A stretch of 64,000 bases of DNA from Paenarthrobacter aurescens (GTDB lineage Bacteria > Actinomycetota > Actinomycetes > Actinomycetales > Micrococcaceae), in NCBI RefSeq assembly GCF_041549525.1, contig NZ_CP157456.1, positions 2,728,001 through 2,792,000 of the forward strand, given 5' to 3'. Position numbers and translations under genes: made by a program. The notes below the pieces were generated by a model, which was not told where the DNA came from, made no database searches, and saw only the letters and a list, made by a program, of their open reading frames with translations. Shown one piece after another: positions 32,538 through 42,750 of the stretch (position 1 is the stretch's first letter; each line of letters starts with the position of its first letter).

Positions 32538-34244
32538 TCAACTACCCAGCAGCGAGCGGTGCGCTTCCCGCCGTCGTGCTTGTTCATCCGGATCCGGCAC
32601 CGGCAGCGAGGCGATGAGTTTCTTGGTGTAGTCGTGTTGCGGTGAGCCCATCACATGATTGCCGATCCCCTGCTCAACCAGCCGGCCCTTGTACAGGACG
32701 CCAACCCAGTGGGACAACATGTCCACTACCGCGAGGTCGTGGCTGATGAAGAGGGCTGCAAAGCCGTACTGCTCCTGGATGTCCTTGAAGAGGTCCAGCA
32801 CTTTTGCCTGCACCGAGACATCAAGGGCGGACGTGGGTTCGTCGGCGATCAAGAGCCTCGGGTTGAGCGCCAGGGACCTGGCCAGGGACGCGCGCTGCCG
32901 CTGCCCACCGGAGAGCTCGTGCGGGTAGCGTTCAGCGTACGACGCCGGCAACTGGACTGATTCGAGCAGCTCACCTACCTTTTTCCTCGCCTCAGCCGCA
33001 CCAGGCTTGGTGTGGATAAGCAACGGTTCTGCGACGCACTCACCGATGGTCAGGTGCGGGTTGAAGGATGCGGCCGGATCCTGGAACACAAAGCCGATCT
33101 CCTTGCGCAGCGGACGGAAAGTGCGCTCCTTAAAGTCCAGCATCTCGTACCCCAGGACCTTCAGGCTGCCCCCGGTGGTCCGGGTCAGACCGGCTATGGC
33201 CCGTCCAATGGTCGACTTACCCGAGCCGGACTCGCCCACCAGTCCAAAGACCTCATTTTCGGAGACTGTGAAGCTGACATCGTCCACGGCCTTGAATCCG
33301 TGCCTGCCAAAACGGCCGGGATATTCGATAGTGAGGTTCTTTGCTTCCACCAGGATCTTGCCTTCCTGGTGCAGCCGGCCGCGGGCGCCTTCCGATGCTG
33401 AGTTGCGTCCAAGATGCGGCACTGCTGCCAACAGGTTCCTGGTGTACTCCTGCCGGGGTTCGGCAAACAGGACCCTTGCTGGGGCTTCCTCCACAACATC
33501 GCCCTGGTACATGACCACAACACGGTCCGCGAGGTCTGCAACAACTCCCATGTTGTGCGTGATGAGGACTATTGAGGTTCCGTAGTTGTCCCTCAAATCG
33601 CGCAGGAGCTGCAGGATTTCGGCTTGAACCGTAACGTCCAGAGCTGTGGTGGGCTCGTCCGCCACGATCAGCCCCGGGTTGAGCGCCAGCGCCGCGGCGA
33701 TGACCACACGCTGTTTCTGGCCACCGGAGAACTGGTGCGGGTAATAGTTGACCCGCGTTTCGGGATCAGGGATGCCCACTTTTCTCAGCGCCTCGGTTGC
33801 CCGGTGTTTGGCTTCCTTTGCCGAGATGCGCCGCCCATCGGTGGAGTGCGCCCGGATGCCTTCTGCTATCTGCCAGCCCACTGTGAAAACCGGGTTCAAA
33901 GCCGTGGACGGTTCCTGGAACACCATGGCCACATCGCGGCCACGGATTTTGCGGAGGGTGTGTGGGCTGACACTGATGACATTATTGCCGTTGATCACCA
34001 CGGCGCCGGAGCTGATAGCCGTTTCCGGAAGCAGTCCCAGGATGGTCTTGGCCGTGACTGTTTTGCCGGAACCGGATTCACCCACTATGGCTAGAACTTC
34101 ACCGGCTCCAACATTCAGGCTCACATCCTTGACGGCATGAACGTCCCCGCCGTCTGTGGCGAAAGTGACCTGAAGGCGATCAATCTTCAGTACCGGTTGT
34201 TCGGTGTCTGTCCGGTCTGGAATGTTTCGAGGATTGGTGGTCAT
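32538..34244 (-). CDS. fused double ATPase of a peptide/nickel ABC importer
   Basis: A 568-residue protein with two complete ABC nucleotide-binding domains in tandem, a DppD-DppF fusion. Domain 1 (about 18-270) has Walker A GESGSGKT, signature FSGGQKQR and Walker [13 protein letters not shown]. Domain 2 (about 300-550) has [16 protein letters not shown] and [12 protein letters not shown], then the oppD/F C-terminal extension. It energises import of oligopeptides or a related ligand. Its ATG overlaps the permease stop (ATGA). Together with two permeases and one binding protein it makes a full transporter. Confidence 0.93.
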   Translation of the reverse strand: MTTNPRNIPDRTDTEQPVLKIDRLQVTFATDGGDVHAVKDVSLNVGAGEVLAIVGESGSGKTVTAKTILGLLPETAISSGAVVINGNNVISVSPHTLRKIRGRDVAMVFQEPSTALNPVFTVGWQIAEGIRAHSTDGRRISAKEAKHRATEALRKVGIPDPETRVNYYPHQFSGGQKQRVVIAAALALNPGLIVADEPTTALDVTVQAEILQLLRDLRDNYGTSIVLITHNMGVVADLADRVVVMYQGDVVEEAPARVLFAEPRQEYTRNLLAAVPHLGRNSASEGARGRLHQEGKILVEAKNLTIEYPGRFGRHGFKAVDDVSFTVSENEVFGLVGESGSGKSTIGRAIAGLTRTTGGSLKVLGYEMLDFKERTFRPLRKEIGFVFQDPAASFNPHLTIGECVAEPLLIHTKPGAAEARKKVGELLESVQLPASYAERYPHELSGGQRQRASLARSLALNPRLLIADEPTSALDVSVQAKVLDLFKDIQEQYGFAALFISHDLAVVDMLSHWVGVLYKGRLVEQGIGNHVMGSPQHDYTKKLIASLPVPDPDEQARRREAHRSLLGS

Positions 34245-35278
34245 GACTTCCCTGCCTCTGCGGGGTCTGTTGGTGTTTCCGGTCCTGCCGGCGTGCGCAG
34301 TTCCGTGGATGCCGATGCCTGGGATGCGGGCGTTCGTCCTGCGCGTTTGCGGCCACGGATCCGGGGGTCGTTGAGGTCATTGATGCTTTCGCCCACCAGG
34401 GTCAGTCCCAGGACGGTCAGCACAATGGCGATGCCGGGGAAAACGCCGGTCCACCAGATACCGGATGAGGTATCAGCCAGTGCTTTGTTGAGGTCGAATC
34501 CCCATTCGGCCGCGGACGTGGGCTCGATTCCGAAGCCAAGGAACCCCAAGCCTGCCAGTGTCAGGATCGCTTCGGAAGCGTTGAGGGTGAACATGAGGGG
34601 CAAAGTACGGGTTGCGTTCTTGAAGATGTGCCTCCCAATAATGCGCACACTGGACGCCCCAAGCACCTTGGCCGACTCCACAAAAGGCTCGGCTTTCAGC
34701 CGGATGGTCTCTGCACGGATAACCCGGAAATACTGTGGCACGAACACCACGGTGATGGAGAAAGCACAGGAGAAAATTCCACCCCAGAAGCTGGATTGCC
34801 CGCGGCTGATGACGATTGAGATCACGATTGCCAGGAGCAGGGTTGGAAATGCGTAGATGGCATCTGCCACCACCACCAGGATCCTATCCAGCCAACCTCC
34901 AAAGTATCCGCTGAGAAGGCCAAGGATCACACCGAGGAACAGGGACATTGCCACGGACACAATGATGACTGTCACGGCGGTTTGCGAACCCCAGATCACC
35001 CGCGACAGGACGTCGTATCCACCAACGGTTGTTCCCAGCAGATGCTTTGAATTGGGGGCTTCCTGTGTGGGGAACGATCCTGTGTCATCGCTGAGTTGGG
35101 AGTAGCCGTAGGGGGCGAGGAGGGGAGCAAAGATGCTGGTGAGAAGGAAGATCCCGCTAAGGACCACACCCACAATGAGCATGCCCCGCTGGAGGCCCAC
35201 GCTCTTTTTGAGGTGACTGATCACAGGAAGCCTAGAGAACAGAGGCTGCTTGGGTCGGGTCAGTTGAGGAGTGCTCAT
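34241..35278 (-). CDS. ABC importer permease, DppC type
   Basis: A 345-residue integral membrane protein with an N-terminal cytoplasmic stretch, a first helix at about 32-55 and five more. The EAA-like loop typical of OppC/DppC is AKVLGASSVRIIGRHIF. The C terminus is Pro/Ala/Thr-rich. The ATG at 35278 (MSTPQLTRPK) is preferred; the frame extends upstream inside the next gene without homology. It lies 2 bp after the DppB-type gene and overlaps the ATPase gene by four bases. Confidence 0.92.
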   Translation of the reverse strand: MSTPQLTRPKQPLFSRLPVISHLKKSVGLQRGMLIVGVVLSGIFLLTSIFAPLLAPYGYSQLSDDTGSFPTQEAPNSKHLLGTTVGGYDVLSRVIWGSQTAVTVIIVSVAMSLFLGVILGLLSGYFGGWLDRILVVVADAIYAFPTLLLAIVISIVISRGQSSFWGGIFSCAFSITVVFVPQYFRVIRAETIRLKAEPFVESAKVLGASSVRIIGRHIFKNATRTLPLMFTLNASEAILTLAGLGFLGFGIEPTSAAEWGFDLNKALADTSSGIWWTGVFPGIAIVLTVLGLTLVGESINDLNDPRIRGRKRAGRTPASQASASTELRTPAGPETPTDPAEAGKS

Positions 35279-35280
35279 GG

Positions 35281-36372
35281 TCAGTACCTCACTCGGGGGT
35301 CGATGAGCGCGGCAATGATATCCACCACGAAGTTGGTGACAGCTACGATGATGGCCAGCAGCACCACAATGCCCTGGACAGCAACGAAGTCGCGTGCGTT
35401 CAAGTACTGCACCAGCTGGTAGCCCAGTCCCTTCCACTCAAAGGTGGTTTCGGTGAGGATAGCCCCGCCAAGCATCAAAGCAATTTGCAGGCCCATGACG
35501 GTGATGATGGGAATCAATGCGGGTTTGTAGGCATGCTTTGTCACCAGGCGGAACTCGCTGACGCCCCTGGAGCGCCCTGCCTCCACGTAGTCCTTACCCA
35601 GTGTTCCAATGACGTTGGTGCGGACCAGGCGAAGGAAAACACCTGCGGTGAGCAAGCCCAATGCAATCGCCGGGAGTACTGCGTGGGAAGCCACATCACC
35701 GAGTGCTGTGAAGTTTCCACTGCGCAGCGCGTCCAGCCAGTAGATACCTGATGGTGCTGCCAGGCCGCTCATGGTCAGTTCTGTCCGGGTGGAGGCGCGG
35801 CCCGCTACCGGGAACCAGCCCAGCCACACGGAGAACGTGAGCTTCAGCAGCAGCCCCGCGAAGAAGACCGGGGTTGCATAGCAAAGGATGGCGAAGAACC
35901 GCAGCAGGGCATCAGGAGTCTTGTCCCGGTGCTGGGCCGCGATGAGCCCGAACGGGATGCCCACTGCAAGCGCCACGATCAGTGCGTTGATGGAAAGTTC
36001 AAGAGTGGCCGCGCCAAAGGTTGTCAGCACCTCCACTACGGGACGCCGGTCAGTGATGGTGGTGCCGAAGTTTCCAGTGATCAGCTGGCCAAGATATTCG
36101 AAGTACTGGACCAGGACCGGGCGGTCGTACCCGGCATCGTGGATGCGTTGGGCCAGGACGTCCGGGGGTAGTCGCCCGCCTTGGGATGCGGTGATGGGAT
36201 CGCCAATGACCCTCATCAGGAAGAAGACCAGTGTTACCAGAATAAAAACCGTGGGAATGATCAGGAAGAACCGGATCACGATGTATCTGCCAAGCCCTCC
36301 CCCGGCCTTGGACTTGCTCTTGGGAGCAACAATGCCGGGTTCGGCCTCGGGGACCTCAATAAGTGTTGTCAT
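35281..36372 (-). CDS. ABC importer permease, DppB type
   Basis: A 363-residue permease. The first ~28 residues are cytoplasmic, and the core starts at RYIVIRFFLIIPTVFILVTLVFFLMRVIGDP, the usual DppB opening. Six helices follow, with the EAA loop YVEAGRSRGVSEFRLVTKHAYKPALIPI. It forms the membrane channel with the DppC-type protein. A strong hairpin separates it from the binding-protein gene upstream, so the permease part is probably made in smaller amounts than the binding protein. Confidence 0.92.
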   Translation of the reverse strand: MTTLIEVPEAEPGIVAPKSKSKAGGGLGRYIVIRFFLIIPTVFILVTLVFFLMRVIGDPITASQGGRLPPDVLAQRIHDAGYDRPVLVQYFEYLGQLITGNFGTTITDRRPVVEVLTTFGAATLELSINALIVALAVGIPFGLIAAQHRDKTPDALLRFFAILCYATPVFFAGLLLKLTFSVWLGWFPVAGRASTRTELTMSGLAAPSGIYWLDALRSGNFTALGDVASHAVLPAIALGLLTAGVFLRLVRTNVIGTLGKDYVEAGRSRGVSEFRLVTKHAYKPALIPIITVMGLQIALMLGGAILTETTFEWKGLGYQLVQYLNARDFVAVQGIVVLLAIIVAVTNFVVDIIAALIDPRVRY

Positions 36373-36448
36373 TTGCTACCTGCATTTCCTGCCCGTGGAT
36401 TACGCGGGGTTTGTCTCATGCGTGCGGGCCACATTGGTGGTCAGCGAA

Positions 36449-36481
36449 GGGGGCGGGACACCGGATCAGTGTCCCGCCCCC
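36449..36481 (-). promoter_or_regulatory. intercistronic hairpin between binding protein and permease genes
   Basis: A 13-bp perfect stem (36449-36461 with 36469-36481) with a seven-base loop, 20 bp after the binding-protein stop and 77 bp before the permease start. Such hairpins protect or terminate part of the transcript so that the binding protein exceeds the permease. No T-run follows, which favours partial readthrough. Confidence 0.75.
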
Positions 36482-36500
36482 CCTCATCACAAAGGTGCGG

Positions 36501-38129
36501 TTACTTGGAAATTACGCCCAGGCGGAACTTGAAGGAGGGGTCCAGGGTCTTTTCGACTCCGTTGACGCCGCTTCCGGCTACGGCCACCTGCGCACCTTGG
36601 AGCAAGGGCAGTGTGGAGATGTCCTTGGCCAACGCATTCTGGACGTCCTTGATGGCCGCTTCACGTTTGGTCTTGTCCGCTTCGGTGAGCTGCTTACCGA
36701 TCAGTTCGTTGACCGTGGCGTTGTTGTAGTGGTTCTTCAGGAATCCGCCCTCGGGGAAGAACGGTGTGAGGTAGTTATCGGCATCGCTGAAGTCCGGGAA
36801 CCAACCGAACTGGAACAACGGGTACTCGTCAGCACGGCTTGCCTTGCTGTAGGTGACCCATTCGGTGGACTGCAGGTTCACCGTGAACAGCCCCGACTTT
36901 TCCAGCTGCTCCTTGACCATGGCGTACTCATCTCCTGAGGATCCGCCGTAGTGGTCCGGGTTGTACTGCAGGTTCAGTGCAACGGGTTCGTTGATCCCGG
37001 CGTCCGTCAAGACCTTCTTGGCTTTGTCCAGGCTCGGCTTTCCGTCGTCGCCATAAGCTTCCTTGAAGGACTCGTTGGCACCGAGGAATCCGCTGGGAAC
37101 GTTGGAGTACAGGGGCAGGTATGTGCCCTTGTACACCTGGTCAGCTATGGCTTGCCTGTCCACCAGGTTGGCAACGGCCTGGCGAACGGCCAGTGCCTTC
37201 GCCGGGTCTGCGCCTGGTGCCTTGTTGCCGTACGGCATGGTGTCGAAGTTGAAGGTAATGTAGCGGATCTCGCCACCCGGGCCGGTGAGGACCTTGACCT
37301 TGGAATCCTTGCGGAGATCGTCGATGTCCGTGGCGCTGAGGCTGCGGAACGCGACGTCAATGGCTCCTTGCTGGATTTCCAGTTTCAAGTTGGTGGGGCT
37401 GGCGTAGTACTTGATGGTGGCAGCGTCATTGGCCGGCTTACCGAGGGCACCCTGGTAGTCCGCGAAGGCCTTGAAGCTGACAAGTTCGTTCTTCTTGTAA
37501 CTGTCAATGGTGTACTGGCCGTAGAACGCATTTGCCTTGATGATCTCGTCATCTGAAAGGATTTTGTCGGCCGGGAAGACTTCATCGTCCACGATCGGCG
37601 CTGCGGGGCTGCTCAGGATTTGGCTGAACGTCTGATCGTTGGCGTTCTTCAGCTTGAACACCACCGTGGTGGCATCCGGTGTGCTGACGCTCTCGATGTT
37701 GGTCAGCAGCGAGGCCGGACCGGCGGGGTCATTGATGGCCACCTGCCGATCGAAGGAGTGCTTGACGTCCTTGGAATCCAAGGTGTGTCCGTTAGCCCAT
37801 TTGAGCCCGGACTTGAGCTTGACGGTGTATTCGGACGGCGCGGTAAACGAGGACGATTCCGCGAGGTCCGGAACGGGTTCTGCACCGCCGGGCTTGGAGT
37901 TGAGCAGGAAGGAATAGACCTGGTTCATCACCATGAATGAACCGTTGTCATAGGATCCTGCCGGGTCCAGCGACGTGACTTTGTCTGTGGTGCCGTAGGC
38001 GATGGGGCCCGCGGCGGCCGGGGCGGAGGATGAGCCGCCGCCGGATGGTCCCGTGCAGGCCGTCAAGGCGAGCGCGGAGATGCCCGCCAGCGTGATAACG
38101 CCGTGCAGGGCCTTCTTGTTCAGTGCCAT
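36501..38129 (-). CDS. peptide/nickel ABC importer substrate-binding lipoprotein
   Basis: A 542-residue extracellular lipoprotein. The signal peptide ends in ALTAC with lipidated Cys25 and a Ser/Gly/Ala linker. The mature part is a family 5 solute-binding protein (GTTDKVTSLDPAGSYDNGSF at about 45-64, later YNPDHYGGSSGDEYAMVKEQLEKSG and SDADNYLTPFF), usual for DppA/OppA-like carriers of peptides or similar ligands. The ATG at 38129 has AGAAGG nine bases upstream. It leads the transporter operon. The natural ligand cannot be told from the sequence. Confidence 0.92.
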   Translation of the reverse strand: MALNKKALHGVITLAGISALALTACTGPSGGGSSSAPAAAGPIAYGTTDKVTSLDPAGSYDNGSFMVMNQVYSFLLNSKPGGAEPVPDLAESSSFTAPSEYTVKLKSGLKWANGHTLDSKDVKHSFDRQVAINDPAGPASLLTNIESVSTPDATTVVFKLKNANDQTFSQILSSPAAPIVDDEVFPADKILSDDEIIKANAFYGQYTIDSYKKNELVSFKAFADYQGALGKPANDAATIKYYASPTNLKLEIQQGAIDVAFRSLSATDIDDLRKDSKVKVLTGPGGEIRYITFNFDTMPYGNKAPGADPAKALAVRQAVANLVDRQAIADQVYKGTYLPLYSNVPSGFLGANESFKEAYGDDGKPSLDKAKKVLTDAGINEPVALNLQYNPDHYGGSSGDEYAMVKEQLEKSGLFTVNLQSTEWVTYSKASRADEYPLFQFGWFPDFSDADNYLTPFFPEGGFLKNHYNNATVNELIGKQLTEADKTKREAAIKDVQNALAKDISTLPLLQGAQVAVAGSGVNGVEKTLDPSFKFRLGVISK

Positions 38130-38302
38130 CTGGTGAACCTTCTGTTCGATGGATTCGGCGCGCCGCCGCCGGATATTTGTGACGGCGCACACTCTTGATT
38201 CCATGATTCAACCAGACTTGGAAGGCCGCGAACCCTTCATTTTGTGATTTGAGACACAAAATTTACTTTCCAGTAGCTTTCCTCTGCGGAGGCTACCGGC
38301 TT

Positions 38303-39442
38303 TTACAGCACTTCCCTCTGAAGGGACCGGGCAGCATCGATGGTTGCCTGCCCCAGCACGCGACTGCCCTGATAGAGAACAACGGTCTGCCCCGGGGCCA
38401 CACCGCGCAAGGGATCGGTCAAGGTGACCACCAACTGGGCCCGTTCAACACCGGAATCGTCTGCGACGTTCTCTACCCTGGCTACAGCCGGCACCGGATC
38501 GCCGTGGGCCCTGACCTGGGCATGGCAATCGAACTCAGCGCCGCTGGCAACTTCGGAAATGGGCAGACCGGCCCACGAAACCTTAATGCCACGGATCTCG
38601 TCGATCGCGAGCAGGGCTTCGGGTCCAACAACCACCTTGTTTTCCTTGGGGCGGATCTCCAGGACGAAACGGGGCTTGCCATCTGCCGCAGGGGTTCCCA
38701 GCTTCAGGCCGCGACGCTGCCCCACAGTGAAGGCGTTTGCGCCGGGATGTTCGCCCACCTTGGCGCCGGTTTCGTCAACGATGTCCCCGGTGGTCATCTC
38801 GATCTTTTCGGCCAGCCACCCGCGGGTATCGCCGTCGGAGATAAAGCAGATGTCGTGGCTGTCCGGCTTGTTGGCCACGGACAGGCCCCGACGCTCAGCC
38901 TCAGCGCGTACCTCAGCCTTGGAGGGGGTGTCCGCCAGCGGGAACATGGAGTGCTTGAGTTGCTCGTGTGTCAGGACTCCCAGAACATAGCTCTGGTCCT
39001 TGGCCCAATCTGCAGCGCGGTGAAGCTCCCGGTTTCCATCCGCGTCTTCAATGACCTTGGCGTAGTGTCCGGTACATACGGCATCAAAACCCAGCGCGAT
39101 TGCCTTCTCCAAGAGGGCTGCGAACTTGATTCGTTCGTTGCACCGCATGCACGGGTTCGGCGTCCTGCCCGCGGCGTACTCGTCAATGAAATCCTGGACG
39201 ACGTCTTCCTTGAAGCGCTCCGAGAAGTCCCACACATAGTAGGGAATGCCCAGGACATCGCAAGCCCGCCAAGCATCGCGGGAATCCTCGATGGTGCAGC
39301 AGCCCCGGCTTCCTGTACGCAGTGTGCCGGGCATTCGCGATAGAGCAAGGTGGACACCGACGACGTCGTGCCCGGCCTCGACGGCCCGGGCTGCGGCCAC
39401 GGCGGAGTCAACTCCGCCGCTCATTGCTGCAAGTACTCGCAT
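38303..39442 (-). CDS. mnmA: tRNA 2-thiouridylase MnmA
   Basis: A 379-residue enzyme that thiolates U34 of the Lys, Glu and Gln tRNAs. The ATP pyrophosphatase loop is [12 protein letters not shown] at residues 7-18. The two catalytic cysteines are in [12 protein letters not shown] (near 101) and [10 protein letters not shown] (near 195). The C-terminal beta-barrel follows the usual pattern. The ATG at 39442 ([13 protein letters not shown]) is chosen; the frame extends 21 codons upstream without homology. Sulfur comes from the cysteine desulfurase encoded 120 bp upstream on the same strand. Confidence 0.96.
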   Translation of the reverse strand: MRVLAAMSGGVDSAVAAARAVEAGHDVVGVHLALSRMPGTLRTGSRGCCTIEDSRDAWRACDVLGIPYYVWDFSERFKEDVVQDFIDEYAAGRTPNPCMRCNERIKFAALLEKAIALGFDAVCTGHYAKVIEDADGNRELHRAADWAKDQSYVLGVLTHEQLKHSMFPLADTPSKAEVRAEAERRGLSVANKPDSHDICFISDGDTRGWLAEKIEMTTGDIVDETGAKVGEHPGANAFTVGQRRGLKLGTPAADGKPRFVLEIRPKENKVVVGPEALLAIDEIRGIKVSWAGLPISEVASGAEFDCHAQVRAHGDPVPAVARVENVADDSGVERAQLVVTLTDPLRGVAPGQTVVLYQGSRVLGQATIDAARSLQREVL

Positions 39443-39562
39443 GCTGGCTTTCTGTCTGTGGGAGTTGGAGCATCTGGCCCGGCAAGGAACAGCCGGCGTG
39501 CCCATCTATTCTAGCCTGCGTGGCCTTCCGCCGACGAAAGGCCGGTTTCCGGATCCGAAGTC

Positions 39563-40780
39563 CTACGCTTGGCGGGCTACCGTAGCCGCTGTTTGAATGC
39601 TGGATTCGTGCCCGGCCATCCCTGCCTGCCGCGCCCTGAAGCAGGCCTCGGGAAGTGCCTTCAGGAGCAGATCCACATCAGCATCGGTGGAACTGTGGCC
39701 AAGGGTGAAACGCTGGGCACCGCGGGCCGTATCCTCATCCAGGCCCATGGCCAGGAGGACATGGGAAGGCCGGGGAACCCCTGCGGTGCACGCCGAACCA
39801 GTAGAGGATTCGACGCCGGCCAGGTCCAGGAGGAAGAGCAGGGAGTCGCCTTCACACCCGGGGAAGGTGAAATGTGCGTTTCCCGGGAGCCGTCCTTCTC
39901 CGGGCGCACCTCGGAGCACTGCGTCCGGAACAGCCTGCTTCACGCCGCGGATGAGGCGTTCACGCAGCGCGCCAAGGCGTTCCCGCTCAGCGGCAAGATT
40001 TGCCGTCACAGCTTCCGCGGCAGCGGCAAAGGCGGCGATTGCGGGGGTATCCAGCGTTCCGGAACGAACATCGCGTTCCTGGCCACCGCCGTGCTGCACC
40101 GGGGTCAGTTTCACAGCGCGCCCCAGGAAAAGGGCTCCCACGCCCACAGGACCGCCCAGCTTGTGCCCCGAGACGGACATCGCTGCCAGTCCGGAGTTCC
40201 TGAAATCTACAGGGATTGAACCGAAGGCCTGCACTGCGTCGGAGTGGACGGGGATTCCGTGCGGCTTCGCCAGCTCCACGATCTCTTTCACCGGCTCAAT
40301 GGTGCCCACTTCGTTATTGGCCCACATGACGGTGATCAACGCCACAGACTCGGGGTCGCGTTCGATTTCCTGCCTGACCTCCTCGAGCAGGACCTTCCCT
40401 TCGCTGTCCACCGGAAGCCATACAACCTCGGCGCCTTCGTGCTTTTCCAACCACTCCACCGTGTCCATCACCGCATGATGCTCGACGGCGGAACATAGTA
40501 TGCGCGTTCGGCGGGGGTTCTCGTCCCGCCTGGCCCAAAAGAGTCCCTTGACTGCCAGGTTGTCCGCTTCGGTACCACCGGAAGTGAAAATCACCTCGGA
40601 GGGATGCGCTCCGGCCGCAGCTGCCAGGGTTTCCCGGGCGTCCTCCACGGCCCGCCTCGCGCGGCGACCGGCACCGTGCAGCGACGACGGGTTCCCGGTC
40701 CGCGCCAGCTCCCGCGTCATGACAGCGAGTGCTTCGGCCGACAGGGGCGTGGTTGCAGCGTGGTCAAGGTATACAGGCAC
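39563..40780 (-). CDS. cysteine desulfurase (IscS/NifS type)
   Basis: A 405-residue PLP enzyme that takes sulfur from cysteine and hands it to MnmA or Fe-S assembly. It opens with YLDHAATTPL, has the PLP lysine in SGHKLGGPVG (near 207) and the persulfide Cys in STGSACTAGVPRPSHVLLAMG (near 329), the class I pattern. The His of EHHAV near 102 is also present. It starts at GTG within GGAGGGTG, so the ribosome site abuts the start. Its position directly upstream of mnmA suggests tRNA thiolation is the main job. Confidence 0.94.
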   Translation of the reverse strand: MPVYLDHAATTPLSAEALAVMTRELARTGNPSSLHGAGRRARRAVEDARETLAAAAGAHPSEVIFTSGGTEADNLAVKGLFWARRDENPRRTRILCSAVEHHAVMDTVEWLEKHEGAEVVWLPVDSEGKVLLEEVRQEIERDPESVALITVMWANNEVGTIEPVKEIVELAKPHGIPVHSDAVQAFGSIPVDFRNSGLAAMSVSGHKLGGPVGVGALFLGRAVKLTPVQHGGGQERDVRSGTLDTPAIAAFAAAAEAVTANLAAERERLGALRERLIRGVKQAVPDAVLRGAPGEGRLPGNAHFTFPGCEGDSLLFLLDLAGVESSTGSACTAGVPRPSHVLLAMGLDEDTARGAQRFTLGHSSTDADVDLLLKALPEACFRARQAGMAGHESSIQTAATVARQA

Positions 40781-40886
40781 CCTCCAATTCTACCGACGCA
40801 GTACCGGGGTCGGCGCCGGTCGCCCGTGGGCCGATGTTGGTGCGGGAGGCGTAACCCGGTTCTTTGGCTGGCTCCCGATTAAAGGA

Positions 40887-40928
40887 CCATGATCAATACG
40901 GCGGGACCCATGATCAGGACGGCGGGAC
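40887..40928. repeat. 21-bp tandem duplication at the lipoprotein stop codon
   Basis: Two adjacent 21-bp copies (CCATGATCAATACGGCGGGA... and a copy differing at two bases) straddle the stop codon of the lipoprotein gene. It appears to be a local tandem duplication of the end of the coding region and its downstream flank. Confidence 0.75.
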
Positions 40929-41585
40929 CACAACAAGTCGGGACAGGGCTTCAGTACGGGCAACATTGAAGGTGGCGTCATCCGGGCAGGACAGGGAGAT
41001 ATACACCGAGGATGCCGGGGCACTGAACAACCTGGCCAAGACAAGCGCCGGCTTACCTCCCACTGCTGCCGAGGACTCAAGGCCCAGGAACTCAACACTG
41101 CGCTGCGGCTTGTCCGATCCCTCTCCCCAGCGCAACGATGCCGGCTTCAAACCGTCCAAAGCGCCGCCTTTGAGGTAGCTGAACAGCTCCTTTGTTGACG
41201 CGGCATCATCACCGGCCACCACCAACGGGCCCTGATTCACACTGACCCGGACCGCGAACGTGCACCCATCGGTCTTCTTGTACCTGTTTTCGCCCTGCAA
41301 TGCCGAGTGAACCACGGACCAACCAGGGACCTCCTCCAACCGCGTGGACACCGTGACGGGCTCCCCGGGGGCCAACGTGCCTCCTGCCGCAAGCGGCAAG
41401 TCCTTCCCAGCCACCGCAGCCGCGTCATGTCCCGGAGTAATGGTAGGAGTAGCCAGCGTAGATACAGACGGCATAGGCGCAGGCGCAGCAGGATCAGGAA
41501 CGTTGACGCTGCAGCCAGCCAGCAACACACCAGTGGCACCGCCGGCAACCAAGCCAGCCAGCCGCCGTCGAACGTTTCCCGCCAC
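40914..41585 (-). CDS. actinobacterial lipoprotein of unknown function
   Basis: A 223-residue protein with a short signal peptide, MAGNVRRRLAGLVAGGATGV, and the lipobox LLAGC giving lipidated Cys25. After a Pro/Ala/Thr linker there is a compact globular domain (about 60-223) with an acidic and aromatic pattern (VPGWSVVHSALQGENRYKKTDGCTF) and two Cys that could form a disulfide (near 108 and 200). I cannot assign a family. It lies between the lipid kinase and the desulfurase gene on the minus strand, without close coupling. Confidence 0.7.
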   Translation of the reverse strand: MAGNVRRRLAGLVAGGATGVLLAGCSVNVPDPAAPAPMPSVSTLATPTITPGHDAAAVAGKDLPLAAGGTLAPGEPVTVSTRLEEVPGWSVVHSALQGENRYKKTDGCTFAVRVSVNQGPLVVAGDDAASTKELFSYLKGGALDGLKPASLRWGEGSDKPQRSVEFLGLESSAAVGGKPALVLARLFSAPASSVYISLSCPDDATFNVARTEALSRLVVVPPS

Positions 41586-41701
41586 TGTGTCTCCTTGCCG
41601 TCCGTTCAGATATAGGGCGTGGGAACCGCGCCCATCGACTCCCAGCGCTTCAGCCCTTTGCCACCGCGATCGAGTCTAGCCGTCCGCCGTAGCAGGGCTG
41701 A

Positions 41702-42589
41702 CTATGCGAGAACCCACAGACCTGCAGGAATCACGTCCACATCCACCGGCAAAGCAGCGATCCGCTCGCCGTCTGCGTACGCCACCACACCCTCGGCTTC
41801 CAGACGCACTTTCCGGACGCGCCTGATCTCAACGGCGGGATGGTTTGTGTGCTTCCCGGCAAAAACTTTGGGAAACACGGCAAGGAAGCGGAGCCTGGAA
41901 AGCGGCTTAACCACAAACATGTCCAGCCAGCCGTCGTCGGCCACTGCTTCAGGGGTGATCATCATGCCGCCACCAATGGACCGCCCGTTGGCCACCGAAA
42001 TGAGCAATGCCGGTTGATGCCAGGTCACATCGTCGGCCGTGACGGTATAGGTAATCGGGCGAAATGAACCCAATTCCCTGAGCATCGCAAGGTTGTAACG
42101 GCTCTTACCGCGGGGCCAGCTCCACGAATTGGCGCGCTCGTTCACCGCGGCATCGAACCCTGCTGAGAGGACACCGGCGAAGTACGTTACCTCACCACCG
42201 GCCGTGACCCTTCCAGCGTCTATCCGGCGCCCGCCTTTCCCCAGCGCCTCCAGCAACCGGCCGCATGCAGCTGAGGTGTCGTTCAGAGGCAACATCAAGA
42301 GCCGCGCCACGTCATTGCCTGTCCCGGTCGGAACAATGCCCAAAGGGATGTCCATCCCCGCGAGCGCATTAACGCCCAGATGAACCATGCCATCGCCACC
42401 CACCACAACCAACGCCGCCACTCCGGCTGCCAGCGTCCGCTCAACCAGGCACCGCAGGGCGCCGTAGCTTTCCGCTTCAAGCACGACGACGCCCCAGCCG
42501 GCGGCGCGGATGAACCCTACGGCCTCGTGCCCGGCGTCGCGCGAACGGCCAAAAGAAGCCGCAGGATTGATGGCAACAGCGATTTTCAT
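41702..42589 (-). CDS. diacylglycerol/lipid kinase family protein
   Basis: A 295-residue soluble kinase with the DAGK catalytic motif VVVGGDGMVHLGVNAL (near 63-78) and IPLGIVPTGTGNDVARLL. The later segment AGVLSAGFDAAVNERAN is typical of the YegS/DgkB group that phosphorylates diacylglycerol or sphingosine-like lipids. The ATG at 42589 (MKIAVAINPAA) is the family start. A start 22 codons upstream is possible, but no strong ribosome site helps choose. It probably recycles membrane lipid head groups. Confidence 0.9.
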   Translation of the reverse strand: MKIAVAINPAASFGRSRDAGHEAVGFIRAAGWGVVVLEAESYGALRCLVERTLAAGVAALVVVGGDGMVHLGVNALAGMDIPLGIVPTGTGNDVARLLMLPLNDTSAACGRLLEALGKGGRRIDAGRVTAGGEVTYFAGVLSAGFDAAVNERANSWSWPRGKSRYNLAMLRELGSFRPITYTVTADDVTWHQPALLISVANGRSIGGGMMITPEAVADDGWLDMFVVKPLSRLRFLAVFPKVFAGKHTNHPAVEIRRVRKVRLEAEGVVAYADGERIAALPVDVDVIPAGLWVLA

Positions 42590-42750
42590 CGGCGTGCCGG
42601 AAAGGCTCTCGGCCGCCGGAAGGTTCACAGCCTGAATTATGCCAGCGGGAACCACATGCCCCGTTGCCGACGTTTACATTTTGGCTGGATAAACTTGCCA
42701 GTACCGCGCCTCTGCAGAAGCGCGACCACATCGTAGAGAAGGGCCCGTGC

